Source: Bradyrhizobium septentrionale
GTDB lineage: Bacteria > Pseudomonadota > Alphaproteobacteria > Rhizobiales > Xanthobacteraceae
Length of the DNA: 64,000 nucleotides
Reading direction: 5' to 3'
Assembly (NCBI RefSeq): GCF_011516645.4
Contig: NZ_CP088285.1
Location: 8,016,501-8,080,500, forward strand
Each line of letters opens with the position of its first letter. Position 1 is the first letter of the stretch. Both the position numbers and the translations under genes were made by a program. Shown here in pieces: positions 8,803 to 18,822 of the stretch. Below the pieces are notes generated by a model. The model searched no databases and was not told the origin of the DNA. It saw nothing but the letters and a program-made list of their open reading frames with translations.

Positions 8803-8886
8803 AGTCGGTCCGCTCAATGCGATTATTCTATCGAACACGCGACCTGTTGTTTTGCAAAGGCCAGCTTCCAACCGGAGGTTTCCGCC

Positions 8887-11424
8887 ATGAAAATCAGTCA
8901 TCGCATCTTTGCGAGCGCTAGTCTTCTCGCCCTCAGTTGTACCTCGGCATTGGCTCAACAGATCACTGGTGTCCCAGGTTCGCCTGGCGCCACCACCACA
9001 ATCACTGGACAACAACTTCCGCCGCCCGACCCAAAATTCGGTGGCGTGATCAAGGAAAAGGCCTCGGAATCTACGGCGTGGTGGGCACCGCGCGTCGTGC
9101 CACCCAAGGGGGCGCCCAATGTCCTGCTCATCATGACGGACGACCAGGGCTTCGGTGCACCGAGCACCTTCGGCGGCGTCATTCCTACGCCTGCCATGGA
9201 CCGCATCGCCGCGCAGGGGCTGCGCTACACCAATTTTCATTCCACGTCGCTCTGCTCACCGACGCGGGCGGCGATCATCACCGGCCGCAATCACCATTCT
9301 GTCGGCTTCGGCGTGGTCGGCGAAATATCGACTGGATTCCCGGGTTACGATTCCATCATCCCGATCGAGAAGGGCACCATCGGCACCATCCTGAAGGCGA
9401 ACGGGTACGCCACCTCGTGGTTCGGCAAGGACCACAACACACCTTCGTTCCAGTCGAGTCAGGCAGGGCCTTTCAATCAATGGCCCAACGGCATGGGGTT
9501 CGAGTATTTTTACGGTTTTGTCGGCGGCGACGCCAGCCAGTGGCAGCCGAACCTGTTTCGCAACACGACGGCCATCTATCCCTTCCAGGGCAATCCTGGC
9601 TGGAACCTGGAAACCGCCATGGCCGACGAGGCCATCCAACACATGAAGCAACTCAAGCAGATTGCGCCCGGCAAGCCGTTCTTTGTCTATTACGTTCCTG
9701 GCGCCACCCATGCCCCACATCATCCCACGCCGGAGTGGATCAAGAAGATCAGCGATATGCACTTGTTCGATGATGGATGGATCAAGGTGCGCGAGAAGAT
9801 CTTCGCTAACCAGAAGCGCCTGGGCATCATGCCCGAAAACGCCAAGCTGACGCCGTGGCCGAAAGAATTGCCGCAGTGGGACTCACTCGGTTTGCTGGAG
9901 AAGAAGCTCTTCATCAGGCAAGCCGATGTCTACGGCGCTTACCTCGCTTACGCCGACAATGAGATCGGCCGGGTCATCCAGGCGGTAGAAGACCTCGGAG
10001 AGCTTGACAACACCTTGATCATTTACATCGGCGGTGACAACGGCGCGAGCGCCGAAGGCATGATCAACGGTACTCCCAACGAGTTCACGACCTTCAATGG
10101 CGTCCCGGTGCCGGTGAAGGCTCAGTACCTCTGGTACCCGTTTTGGGGCTCGGACAAGACCTTCCCGCATTTTGCCGCTCCGTGGGCGTGGGCGATGGAC
10201 ACCCCGTTCAAATGGGTCAAGCAAGTGCCGTCACATTTCGGCGGGACCGCCCAGGGCGTCGTGATGTCCTGGCCTGGCCATATCAACGACGTGGGGGGCA
10301 TCCGCCGTCAGTTCCATCACGTCATCGACATCGCCCCGACCATCCTTGAGGCAACCGGCATTTCGCAGCCCGATACAATCGACGGCGTCAAGCAGAGCCC
10401 CATGGAAGGGGTGAGTATGGCGTACACATGGGACAAGGCGAATGCCAATGCCAAGTCGACGCACACGACCCAATATTTCGAGATGCTCGGCAATCGCTCG
10501 ATCTATAGCGACGGCTGGATTGCGTGCACGACGCCGATCACGCTTCCCTGGGAACTGAGCAGCGCACCCCCGCCGGATGTGATCACGGGATACAAGTGGG
10601 AACTCTATAACGTCCAGGAAGACCCGACTCAATTCAATGACCTTGCCGCGCAGATGCCGGAAAAGGTCAAGGAAATGCAGGTCCTCTTCGATGTCGAGGC
10701 GAAGAAGTACAACGTGCTGCCGCTCGACAATACGACCCTCCTGCGATGGAATACACCGCGACCGAGCCTTACGGCAGGGCAAACGACCTTCAATTATTCG
10801 GGTGAGTTGACCGGCGTGCCGGCCAGCGCGGCGCCGAGCATCCTCAACAAGTCCTACACGATCACTGCCGAAGTCGAGATTCCGAAGGGCGGCGCGGAAG
10901 GCATGATCGTTACCGAAGGCGGACGCTTCGGCGGCTACGGGCTTTTCCTGAGCAAGGGTATTGCGGGCATCCGCGGGGGCAAACCGGTCTTCATCTACAA
11001 CCTGCTCAACCTCAAGCGCACGATCTGGTCCGGGTCCGAATTGGGCGCGGGCAAGCACACCATCGTCTTCGACTTCAACTCTGAAGGTCCGGGCCTTGGC
11101 AAGGGGGGCACAGGCGTACTCTCGGTGGACGGCAAGGAAGTAGACCGGAAATCCATCGAACACGGCACGCCGATCACGTTTCCGGAGGACGAGACATTCG
11201 ACATCGGCCAGGACACCCGCACCGGGGTGGCGATGATCGAGTATCGCTACGATCCACCGTTCAAGTTCACCGGTAAGATCAACAAGCTAACGTTCAAGCT
11301 CGAACCGGAAACCAAGGCCGTAACTGAGCCGAGGGCAGAATTGGCGCCAATGGCAGCGCCGGAACCGGATCCGATTGAAGCACCGAAGGGCACCATGCAA
11401 GGAGCCAGTGGCGGAAAGCGATGA
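8887..11424 (+). CDS. Periplasmic arylsulfatase with C-terminal accessory domain
   Basis: Type I sulfatase hydrolysing aryl or other sulfate esters in the periplasm. The 845-residue product begins with a signal peptide (cleavage after SALAQ, about residue 24). The sulfatase domain shows metal ligands in LIMTDDQGFG (81-90) and the formylglycine signature CSPTR with Cys123 and Arg127. The later GKDHN, GATHAPHH and YIGGDNGAS blocks complete the active site. From about residue 620 a second domain, rich in beta strands and possibly laminin-G-like, follows. The ATG at 8887 has GGAGG upstream. The stop overlaps the start of the next gene. No formylglycine-generating enzyme gene is nearby, so maturation must rely on a distant gene. 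Confidence 0.93.
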   Translation: MKISHRIFASASLLALSCTSALAQQITGVPGSPGATTTITGQQLPPPDPKFGGVIKEKASESTAWWAPRVVPPKGAPNVLLIMTDDQGFGAPSTFGGVIPTPAMDRIAAQGLRYTNFHSTSLCSPTRAAIITGRNHHSVGFGVVGEISTGFPGYDSIIPIEKGTIGTILKANGYATSWFGKDHNTPSFQSSQAGPFNQWPNGMGFEYFYGFVGGDASQWQPNLFRNTTAIYPFQGNPGWNLETAMADEAIQHMKQLKQIAPGKPFFVYYVPGATHAPHHPTPEWIKKISDMHLFDDGWIKVREKIFANQKRLGIMPENAKLTPWPKELPQWDSLGLLEKKLFIRQADVYGAYLAYADNEIGRVIQAVEDLGELDNTLIIYIGGDNGASAEGMINGTPNEFTTFNGVPVPVKAQYLWYPFWGSDKTFPHFAAPWAWAMDTPFKWVKQVPSHFGGTAQGVVMSWPGHINDVGGIRRQFHHVIDIAPTILEATGISQPDTIDGVKQSPMEGVSMAYTWDKANANAKSTHTTQYFEMLGNRSIYSDGWIACTTPITLPWELSSAPPPDVITGYKWELYNVQEDPTQFNDLAAQMPEKVKEMQVLFDVEAKKYNVLPLDNTTLLRWNTPRPSLTAGQTTFNYSGELTGVPASAAPSILNKSYTITAEVEIPKGGAEGMIVTEGGRFGGYGLFLSKGIAGIRGGKPVFIYNLLNLKRTIWSGSELGAGKHTIVFDFNSEGPGLGKGGTGVLSVDGKEVDRKSIEHGTPITFPEDETFDIGQDTRTGVAMIEYRYDPPFKFTGKINKLTFKLEPETKAVTEPRAELAPMAAPEPDPIEAPKGTMQGASGGKR

Positions 11425-11774
11425 AAAGCGCGTTGACCTTCGCGGCCATCGGCGAGGCCGCTACGGGGTTGTCGTTGCTGATCGTTCCCTCATTCGTCGG
11501 GCAGTTGTTGCTGGGCGAGCAAATTACCGGCGTCGCAGTGCCCGTAGCACGCGTGGCTGGCATCGCTCTGATTGCCTTGGGGATCGCCTGCTGGCCGGGT
11601 CCGCCGCTTATCGGCATGCTGAGCTACAGCGTGTTGTGCACGCTGTATCTGGCCTACCTGGGTTTCGCAGGTAGTTTGACCGGTGTCCTTCTGTGGCCAG
11701 TGGTTGTTCTACACGTGATCCTGACTGCGCTCCTCATGCGTGACGTCACGCGAACGCGACGCGACTTGCGCTAA
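11421..11774 (+). CDS. Small membrane protein coupled to the arylsulfatase
   Basis: A 117-residue protein with four hydrophobic helices (about 5-25, 40-60, 65-85, 88-108) and a short Arg-rich C-terminal tail. Its ATG overlaps the arylsulfatase stop in an ATGA junction, so the two are translationally coupled and probably act together or are at least expressed in fixed ratio. No catalytic motif is visible. The family is not recognised. Confidence 0.75.
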   Translation: MKSALTFAAIGEAATGLSLLIVPSFVGQLLLGEQITGVAVPVARVAGIALIALGIACWPGPPLIGMLSYSVLCTLYLAYLGFAGSLTGVLLWPVVVLHVILTALLMRDVTRTRRDLR

Positions 11775-12216
11775 GGGGCGATGAGGACCAGTCTTGCGAG
11801 CCATCAACGTTGGCCACGCCTGCGAAGTAATCGAAAGAGGTCGCCGATTGCGGTGCATGAGTCCGGTTGTGGCCCCATTGCTGAAATCGCCTTCAAAGCG
11901 GACGCATAGCGGAAATGACCAGTTCCAATTCGGCCGGATAAGCTGTTTGATACGTCTCGCGCCGTAGAAACTCAAATTTCCGGCTGCTTTTTGCGTATTT
12001 GCTGACGATATGCCGCCCCTGCTCGCGGCAGGTGAAGCATTTCCGCAATGTTGTTGCAATGTTACTTGCCCAAAGCATGATCCGGAAAAGTGCGAAGCGG
12101 CTTTCCCTCGCGACAAACGCGAGGCGCTTGCGCGGAGATCATGCTCAACAAGAGACTAACGCGCGATGACCTCATCGTGCTTTGGCACCGGCGTTCCGGT
12201 GCAGGACTGAGAGGAC
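11775..12216. other. Intergenic stretch with one palindromic repeat
   Basis: About 440 bases of lower GC content between the coupled membrane protein and the response regulator. No open frame with motif or ribosome site is convincing. It contains the GCATGATCC-type repeat at 12074-12145, and the response regulator's promoter must lie in its last part. Confidence 0.5.
12074..12145. repeat. GCATGATCC-type palindromic intergenic repeat
   Basis: Starts AGCATGATCCGGAAAAGTGC and ends GATCATGCT; the outer bases pair. Related copies are at 21792-21880, 22919-22966 and 49990-50036. Confidence 0.7.
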
Positions 12217-12891
12217 ATGCGGATACTGCTGGTGGAAGACGAGGCCGAAATGGCGGCGGCGCTATCGCAGGCGCTGAAGGGCTATGACATGGTGGTCGAC
12301 CATGTGCCGAACCTTGCCGAGGCCGAGGAGGCGATTTGCGCCGAGGTGCATGCCGCAGTGCTGCTCGACCGCCAGCTCCCGGATGGCGACGGGCTGACGC
12401 TGATTCCGAAACTGCGCGCCAAGGCCGACGGCGTCCCGATCATCGTGCTGACCGCGCGCGGCGACCTCGCCGACCGCATCACCGGCCTCGACAGCGGCGC
12501 CGACGACTATCTGGCAAAGCCCTTTGCCGTCGAGGAGCTGCTGGCGCGGCTGCGCGCCGTGCTGCGCCGTCCCGCCGGGCTGCAGCTCGAGATCATCAAG
12601 GCCGGCCGCGTGGCGTTCGACTGCGCCCATCGCGAGGCCAGCGTCGACAGCCACCCGCTCGAGCTGCCGCGGCGCGAGCTGCTGGTGCTGGAGACGCTGC
12701 TGCGCCGCGTTGGCCGCACCGTGCTGCGCGCGACGCTCGAGGAAGCGGTCTACAATTTCGAGGACGAGATCGCCTCGAACGCGCTCGATGCCCATGTCTC
12801 GCGGCTCAGGCGCAAGCTCGCCGACAGCGGCGCCGGTGTCGAGATCCACAGCATCCGCGGCGTCGGCTATCTGCTGAAGCAGGTGTCATGA
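12217..12891 (+). CDS. OmpR-family response regulator
   Basis: Cytoplasmic DNA-binding response regulator of 224 residues. The receiver domain (1-115) has the acidic pair Glu7/Asp8, phospho-acceptor Asp51 (LLDRQLPDGDG), Thr79 (VLTARG) and Lys101 (AKPFAVEELLARL). The C-terminal winged helix (about 125-222) ends with the conserved RLRRKLADSG and IRGVGYLL blocks. Its stop codon overlaps the ATG of the histidine kinase (ATGA), so the two form one coupled operon. No target gene is obvious; the neighbouring arylsulfatase and methyltransferase are possibilities only. Confidence 0.94.
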   Translation: MRILLVEDEAEMAAALSQALKGYDMVVDHVPNLAEAEEAICAEVHAAVLLDRQLPDGDGLTLIPKLRAKADGVPIIVLTARGDLADRITGLDSGADDYLAKPFAVEELLARLRAVLRRPAGLQLEIIKAGRVAFDCAHREASVDSHPLELPRRELLVLETLLRRVGRTVLRATLEEAVYNFEDEIASNALDAHVSRLRRKLADSGAGVEIHSIRGVGYLLKQVS

Positions 12892-14267
12892 GCGAAGCGG
12901 CGGATCACTATTGCCTGCGTTCGAAGTTGAGCTGGCGGCTGGTGACGCTGCAAGCCACGTTGTTGATTGCCATCATCGCACTCGTGGTCGGCGCGCTGTG
13001 GGCCTGCGGCCTGCCCGTCATCGAGCGCGACGAGGACCGCGCGGTGGACGTCGTGCAATGGGCACTCGGGCGCGACGGTAACGGCAGGCTGGAGCTGCGT
13101 CCGACCGCGGAGCTGAAGCAGCTGCGCGAGGAAGCGCCCGACCTCTGGTTCTTGGTGCGCGACCGCCAGGGCGAAACGCTCTCCGACGGTAAGGTGCCGG
13201 ACGAGTTCAGCAAGATCGGCGGGGCGCTCGACCATATCAGCCAGGCGCGGCTCGGCTGGCAGATGTTCGAGGACGATCCGCGCAAGCCGCCGGCGCGCAT
13301 GAAGCGCGTCAACACCGATGCCGGCAATGTGCAGATCATCACCGCGACGCAGGGACGGATGACCGGCGCCAAGGCGCTGTTCGCGGCCTCCCTCACCTTC
13401 CTGGTCGTCACCGTGCCCGGCTTGCTGCTGATGGCCGCCGCGACCTTCGTGGCCACGCCGATGGTGATCAAGCGCGCCCTCTCGGGCCTCGACACCGCCG
13501 CCGACGAGGCACGCCGGATCGATTTCCGCCAGCGCGGCAGCCGGCTGTCGGCGGACCATTTGCCGCTTGAGGTCGCGCCGCTCGTGACTGCCGTCAACGA
13601 TGCGTTGAAGCGGCTCGACGACGGCTATTCACGCCACCAGCGCTTCGTCGCCGACGCGGCACATGAATTACGCACGCCGATCGCGATCCTCAACACGCGG
13701 CTGGAATCGCTGCCGCCAGGCCCCGAGAAAACCCGCCTGCTCGAGGACTCCGCCCGCCTTGCGACGCTCGCCGAGCAACTGCTCGACATCCAGCGCTTCG
13801 ACCAGTGCCGCAATCCGTTCGTCCGCGTCGACCTCGTCGCCGCCGCGCGCAGCGTTGCCGCGGACCTCGCGCCGCTCGCGATTGCGGCCGGTTACGAGCT
13901 CTCGCTCGATTCCGCGACCGATCGGGTCGAAACGCTTGGCGACCGCGCCGCGCTGGAGCGCGCGCTGACCAATCTGGTGCAGAACGCCATCCAGCATGGC
14001 GGCCGCCGCGGCACCATCACGATCCATGTCGGCAGCGCCGCGACCATCGACGTGTCAGACGAAGGCGACGGCATCCCCCGGGATCAGCGCACGCGGATCT
14101 TCGATCCGTTCTACCGGCTTGCGCCGCTCGACCGCGGCGCCGGCCTCGGGCTCAACATGGTGCGCGAGATCGCAAGGCTGCATGGCGGTCACGTCTCCGT
14201 GCTCGATGGTCCCAAGGGCGGTGCATGCTTCCGCATGACATTACCGCCGGCGCCGTTCGTGTCGTGA
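12888..14267 (+). CDS. Sensor histidine kinase, partner of the OmpR-type regulator
   Basis: Inner-membrane sensor kinase of 459 residues. One membrane helix lies near residues 20-45, a periplasmic sensor of about 115 residues follows, then a second helix near 165-195. The HAMP-like linker leads to the dimerisation box with His259 (AAHELRTPIAIL). The ATPase domain has the N box (LTNLVQNAIQHGG), G1 (DEGDGIP) and G2 (GAGLGLNMV). All catalytic boxes are intact. The ATG overlaps the regulator stop. Transcription probably stops at the strong hairpin four bases downstream (14271-14305). The sensed signal is unknown. Confidence 0.93.
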   Translation: MSEAADHYCLRSKLSWRLVTLQATLLIAIIALVVGALWACGLPVIERDEDRAVDVVQWALGRDGNGRLELRPTAELKQLREEAPDLWFLVRDRQGETLSDGKVPDEFSKIGGALDHISQARLGWQMFEDDPRKPPARMKRVNTDAGNVQIITATQGRMTGAKALFAASLTFLVVTVPGLLLMAAATFVATPMVIKRALSGLDTAADEARRIDFRQRGSRLSADHLPLEVAPLVTAVNDALKRLDDGYSRHQRFVADAAHELRTPIAILNTRLESLPPGPEKTRLLEDSARLATLAEQLLDIQRFDQCRNPFVRVDLVAAARSVAADLAPLAIAAGYELSLDSATDRVETLGDRAALERALTNLVQNAIQHGGRRGTITIHVGSAATIDVSDEGDGIPRDQRTRIFDPFYRLAPLDRGAGLGLNMVREIARLHGGHVSVLDGPKGGACFRMTLPPAPFVS

Positions 14268-14270
14268 CGC

Positions 14271-14366
14271 TAGAGCCCGTTCCGATTGAATCGGAACGGG
14301 CTCTAGACTCTAGTTTTGACGCGTTTTCTTCACGCGAACCGGTGCCCACTTCGCTCGAAAACGCTT
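14271..14366. repeat. TAGAGCCC-type hairpin repeat behind the histidine kinase
   Basis: A perfect 17-bp inverted repeat (14271-14287 with 14289-14305) followed by a conserved tail with GACGCGTTTTCTTCACGCG and TTCGCTCGAAAACGC. The same tail occurs at 56117-56218 and, inverted, at 19667-19722. It starts three bases after the kinase stop and may double as a terminator. Confidence 0.75.
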
Positions 14367-14466
14367 TGGCAACATCGCGCAATGTTGTCGCAATGCAGAT
14401 CCCGCAAACAAGACAACACGCTTCGCAACTGACTAGAAGCGTGACGACACCTCGCTGGGAATCCCA

Positions 14467-15129
14467 ATGTCACATGATCTCATCTCTTTCTTAACGGCGT
14501 GGATGGCAGCCCCCGGCCGCGTCGGCGCCATTGCGCCATCGGGTGCTGCGCTCGCCGAACTGATCACGCGCGACATCAGCGCCAACACCGGTCCGATTCT
14601 GGAGCTCGGTCCGGGCACGGGCGCCTTCACCTATCAGCTGTTGAAGCGCGGCGTGCGCCAGCAGGATCTCACGCTGATCGAATACGGCTCGGATTTCATG
14701 CGGCTGTTGCAGCTGCGTTTTCCCGGCGCGCGCGTGCTCTGGATGGACGCGGCGCGGCTGGCGTCGGAACGGCTCTATGACGGCGCACCGGTCGGCGCCG
14801 TGGTCAGCGGACTGCCGCTGCTCAACATGTCGCCGCGCAAGGTGATCTCGATCGTCGGCGGCGCGTTCAGCTACATGCGTCCCGGCGGCGCGTTCTATCA
14901 ATTCACCTACGGGATGCGCTGTCCGGTGCGGCGGCCGATCCTCGACCGGCTCGGCCTGCGCGCCACGCTGGTCGACCGCGCCATCCTCAACGTGCCGCCC
15001 GCCGCGGTGTACCGGCTGACGCGGCGTCCGCAATACAGACTGATCACGCGCGACGCCGCGCCGGCGGCCGATGCAGGCATTTCACCGATCACCAAGCAGC
15101 GCCGGGCGAACGAGGCCGCCCCTGCCTGA
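14467..15129 (+). CDS. SAM-dependent methyltransferase, PmtA-like
   Basis: Class I methyltransferase of 220 residues. The SAM-binding glycine-rich motif is LELGPGTGAF at 45-54, with the acidic residue after beta 2 in TLIEYG and a VVSGLPLLNM motif IV. Sequence style (short N-terminal helix FLTAWMAAPGRVGAIAPSG, then the GPGTG motif) fits the Sinorhizobium-type phospholipid N-methyltransferases, which methylate phosphatidylethanolamine toward phosphatidylcholine, but also related rRNA-dimethylase-like proteins. The ATG at 14467 gives the family-typical N-terminus. It stands alone between the kinase and pyrG (convergent). Confidence 0.8.
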   Translation: MSHDLISFLTAWMAAPGRVGAIAPSGAALAELITRDISANTGPILELGPGTGAFTYQLLKRGVRQQDLTLIEYGSDFMRLLQLRFPGARVLWMDAARLASERLYDGAPVGAVVSGLPLLNMSPRKVISIVGGAFSYMRPGGAFYQFTYGMRCPVRRPILDRLGLRATLVDRAILNVPPAAVYRLTRRPQYRLITRDAAPAADAGISPITKQRRANEAAPA

Positions 15130-15155
15130 GCGCCGCGGTCACGGTCTGCGCCAGC

Positions 15156-16793
<1,638 letters not shown>

Positions 16794-16913
16794 TTACCTT
16801 TAATCCGACTCCAGCGATTCGCAAAACGAATCGGCCATTCCCGGCAAACAAATCACCGGGCTGTGGGTTGCGTTAAATTGAAAGCGATTTCAGAGCACTA
16901 ATGGGGATTTCTG

Positions 16914-16942
16914 ATGCAGGATACCAGCGCTGTATCCTGCAT
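16914..16942 (-). terminator. Perfect hairpin between secG and pyrG
   Basis: ATGCAGGATAC and GTATCCTGCAT form an 11-bp perfect stem around a 7-base loop, 12 bases past the secG stop. No T-run follows on the transcribed strand, so it may be an attenuator, RNA-stability hairpin or Rho-assisted stop more than a classic intrinsic terminator. Confidence 0.45.
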
Positions 16943-16954
16943 GGCCACCCTGCT

Positions 16955-17344
16955 TTATTGCGACCGTGGCGCCTGCGGGCCACTCGGGGCCGGCTGGCCC
17001 TGCTGCTCGTCGGCCTTCTTCAGCGAATCGAGGACACCGCCGGAGGTCGGCGCCGTGATCGGCGTGCCGCCGACCGGCTGCGTCTGCGCCGGTGCGCCGG
17101 TGCCGATGATCGAGCTCGGCTTGCGGTCGTAGCCCGCGTACCAGGACAGGAACAGGCTGGTGAGGAAGAAGCCGGCCGCGAGGATCGCGGTGGTCCGCGA
17201 CAACAGATTCGCGGTGCCACGGCTCGACATGAAGCCGGCGCCGCCGCCCATGCCGAGGCCGCCGCCTTCGGATTTCTGCAACAGCACGGCGCCGATCATG
17301 ACGGCAACGATCATGAGATGAATAATGATAACGACAGTCTGCAT
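16955..17344 (-). CDS. secG: Preprotein translocase subunit SecG
   Basis: SecG is the small accessory subunit of the SecYEG channel in the inner membrane. The 129-residue product has two membrane helices (about 2-22 and 52-72). The conserved loop between them reads GAVLLQKSEGGGLGMGGG, followed by SSRGTANLLSRTTAI. The C-terminal tail is Pro/Gln/Ala-rich as in other alphaproteobacteria. The ATG at 17344 gives the typical MQTVVIIIHLMIV start. In this group secG often lies between tpiA and pyrG, as here, although an XRE/GNAT pair is inserted before tpiA. Confidence 0.95.
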   Translation of the reverse strand: MQTVVIIIHLMIVAVMIGAVLLQKSEGGGLGMGGGAGFMSSRGTANLLSRTTAILAAGFFLTSLFLSWYAGYDRKPSSIIGTGAPAQTQPVGGTPITAPTSGGVLDSLKKADEQQGQPAPSGPQAPRSQ

Positions 17345-17532
17345 CGCAAGCCTTCCGTCATAAGCCGCCAAGCGGCCAGACAAACGGCGCTATCGGCTTT
17401 GCGGGTTTTCGTGAAGTCGCGCCCTGTTACACGATTGCACCGGGCATTGTCACCCCCGAGATAGTCGCAACGGCTGACATCACAAGCGGTGTCGTTTGCG
17501 CGCGGTTGAGCCTTGATCGGAACCAAATAATT

Positions 17533-17544
17533 CTATTATAATAG
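17533..17544 (+). promoter_or_regulatory. AT-rich perfect palindrome before the XRE regulator
   Basis: CTATTATAATAG is a perfect 12-bp palindrome ending four bases before the ATG of the XRE-cupin gene, in otherwise GC-rich DNA. It is a plausible autoregulatory operator overlapping the promoter or the ribosome-binding region. Confidence 0.4.
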
Positions 17545-17548
17545 ACGA

Positions 17549-18115
17549 ATGGATACTTTGGTAGACGATCTGAGCCAGCGCCTGGCGCAGCGCATCCGGC
17601 TCGAACGCGACGGCCGGGGCTGGTCGCTGGCGGAGCTCGCCGAACGCTCCGGCGTCTCGAAGGCCACGATCAGCAAGATCGAGCGCGCCGAGGTCAGCCC
17701 CACCGCGGTCGTGCTGGTGCGCCTTGCATCCGCCTTCGACCTCACGCTGGCCGGGTTGATGCTGCGCGCCGAGGGCGAGGGCGAACGGCTGTCGCGCGGC
17801 GCCACGCAGCCGGTCTGGCGCGATCCGGAAACCGGCTATCTGCGCCGTCAGGTGTTCAGCCGCCCCGATCATCCGGTCGAGTTGGTGCGGGTCGAGCTAC
17901 CGTCCAAGCAGGCGGTGACGCTGCCCGCCTCGTCCTATGCCCATATCCGCCAGCTGGTCTGGGTCTTGAGCGGCAGCCTCGTCATCACCGAAGGCGGCGC
18001 GCGCCATGTGCTCGCTGCCGGCGATTGCCTCGGCTTCGGCCCGCCGGCGGAGACGACCTTCGCCAACGAAACCAACGCCTCCTGCACCTATGTGGTCGCC
18101 CTCGCCCGGAGCTGA
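17549..18115 (+). CDS. XRE-family regulator with C-terminal cupin domain
   Basis: Predicted transcription factor of 188 residues. The N-terminal helix-turn-helix (about 10-65) contains GWSLAELAERSGVSKATISKIERAEVSPT, typical of the XRE/Cro fold. The second half (about 110-185) is a small cupin barrel with VWVLSGSLVITEGG and LAAGDCLGFGP, likely a ligand sensor. Such HTH-cupin proteins often repress themselves and an adjacent enzyme gene. The GNAT gene starts three bases after the stop, so the two are one unit. A perfect AT palindrome just before the start may be the operator. The ligand is unknown. Confidence 0.9.
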   Translation: MDTLVDDLSQRLAQRIRLERDGRGWSLAELAERSGVSKATISKIERAEVSPTAVVLVRLASAFDLTLAGLMLRAEGEGERLSRGATQPVWRDPETGYLRRQVFSRPDHPVELVRVELPSKQAVTLPASSYAHIRQLVWVLSGSLVITEGGARHVLAAGDCLGFGPPAETTFANETNASCTYVVALARS

Positions 18116-18118
18116 TGC

Positions 18119-18652
18119 ATGCCGCCCTTTGCCATCAAGCCGCTTGAGGATGCGCCGGAGATTCGCAGCGCACTCTGCGCGCTGTTGATTGAGACCGTCG
18201 CCAGCGGCGGCTCGGTCAGCTTCATGCATCCGCTGTCGCGGGGTGATGCTGATGCATTCTGGCAGGACTCGCTGGGAGCGGCGGCGCGCGGCGAGCGAAT
18301 CGTGCTCGGCGCGTTCGACGGTAGCGAACTGATCGGCACCGTGACGCTGCTGCTGAAACTGCCGCCGAACCAGCCGCACCGCGCCGAGATCGCCAAGATG
18401 ATGACGCGCGTTGCGCATCGCCATCGCGGCGCGGCGACCGCATTGCTGCGCGCCGCCGAGCAACTTGCGATCGACCGCGGACGCACGCTGCTGGTGCTCG
18501 ACACCGCCGTCGACGACGGCGCCGCGCCGCTTTACGAAAAGCAGGGATTTCAGCTCAGCGGCATTATCCCGGACTACGCGCTGAAGCCGCATGGCGGCCT
18601 CACCGGCACGATGATCTATTGGAAGCGGATCGGAGTGGGTGCGGCTGCGTGA
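18119..18652 (+). CDS. GNAT family N-acetyltransferase
   Basis: Acetyl-CoA-dependent acetyltransferase of 177 residues. The core motif A for the CoA pyrophosphate is visible as EIAKMMTRVAHRHRGAATALL (Q/RxxGxG/A type, about 95-115), followed by LAIDRGRTLLVLDTAVDDGAAPLYEKQGF, the family's beta5/alpha4 element. Final residues LTGTMIYWKRI are typical. The substrate cannot be read from the sequence; a small molecule such as an amino acid or antibiotic is possible. It is almost contiguous with the XRE-cupin regulator, which probably controls it. Confidence 0.9.
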   Translation: MPPFAIKPLEDAPEIRSALCALLIETVASGGSVSFMHPLSRGDADAFWQDSLGAAARGERIVLGAFDGSELIGTVTLLLKLPPNQPHRAEIAKMMTRVAHRHRGAATALLRAAEQLAIDRGRTLLVLDTAVDDGAAPLYEKQGFQLSGIIPDYALKPHGGLTGTMIYWKRIGVGAAA

Positions 18653-18687
18653 TTCTGTAAGATGCCGCGGGCTCTTTGCCTTCGTCC

Positions 18688-18789
18688 CGTCATCCTGAGG
18701 AGCCGCGCAGCGGCGTCTCGAAGGATCGACGGCCCGGCTGGTGGCCGTCGATCCTTCGAGGCTCGCTCCGCTCGCACCTCAGGATGACG
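18688..18789. repeat. Long hairpin intergenic repeat (GTCATCCTGAGG type)
   Basis: Outer arms CGTCATCCTGAGG/CCTCAGGATGACG and inner perfect 16-bp arms CGAAGGATCGACGGCC with complement; whole unit about 100 bases. A known style of dispersed palindrome in this bacterial group. It lies between the convergent GNAT and tpiA genes. Confidence 0.8.
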
Positions 18790-18822
18790 GTGCGAGAGCC
18801 CGGAATGGAGTCGGCAGGCGCC

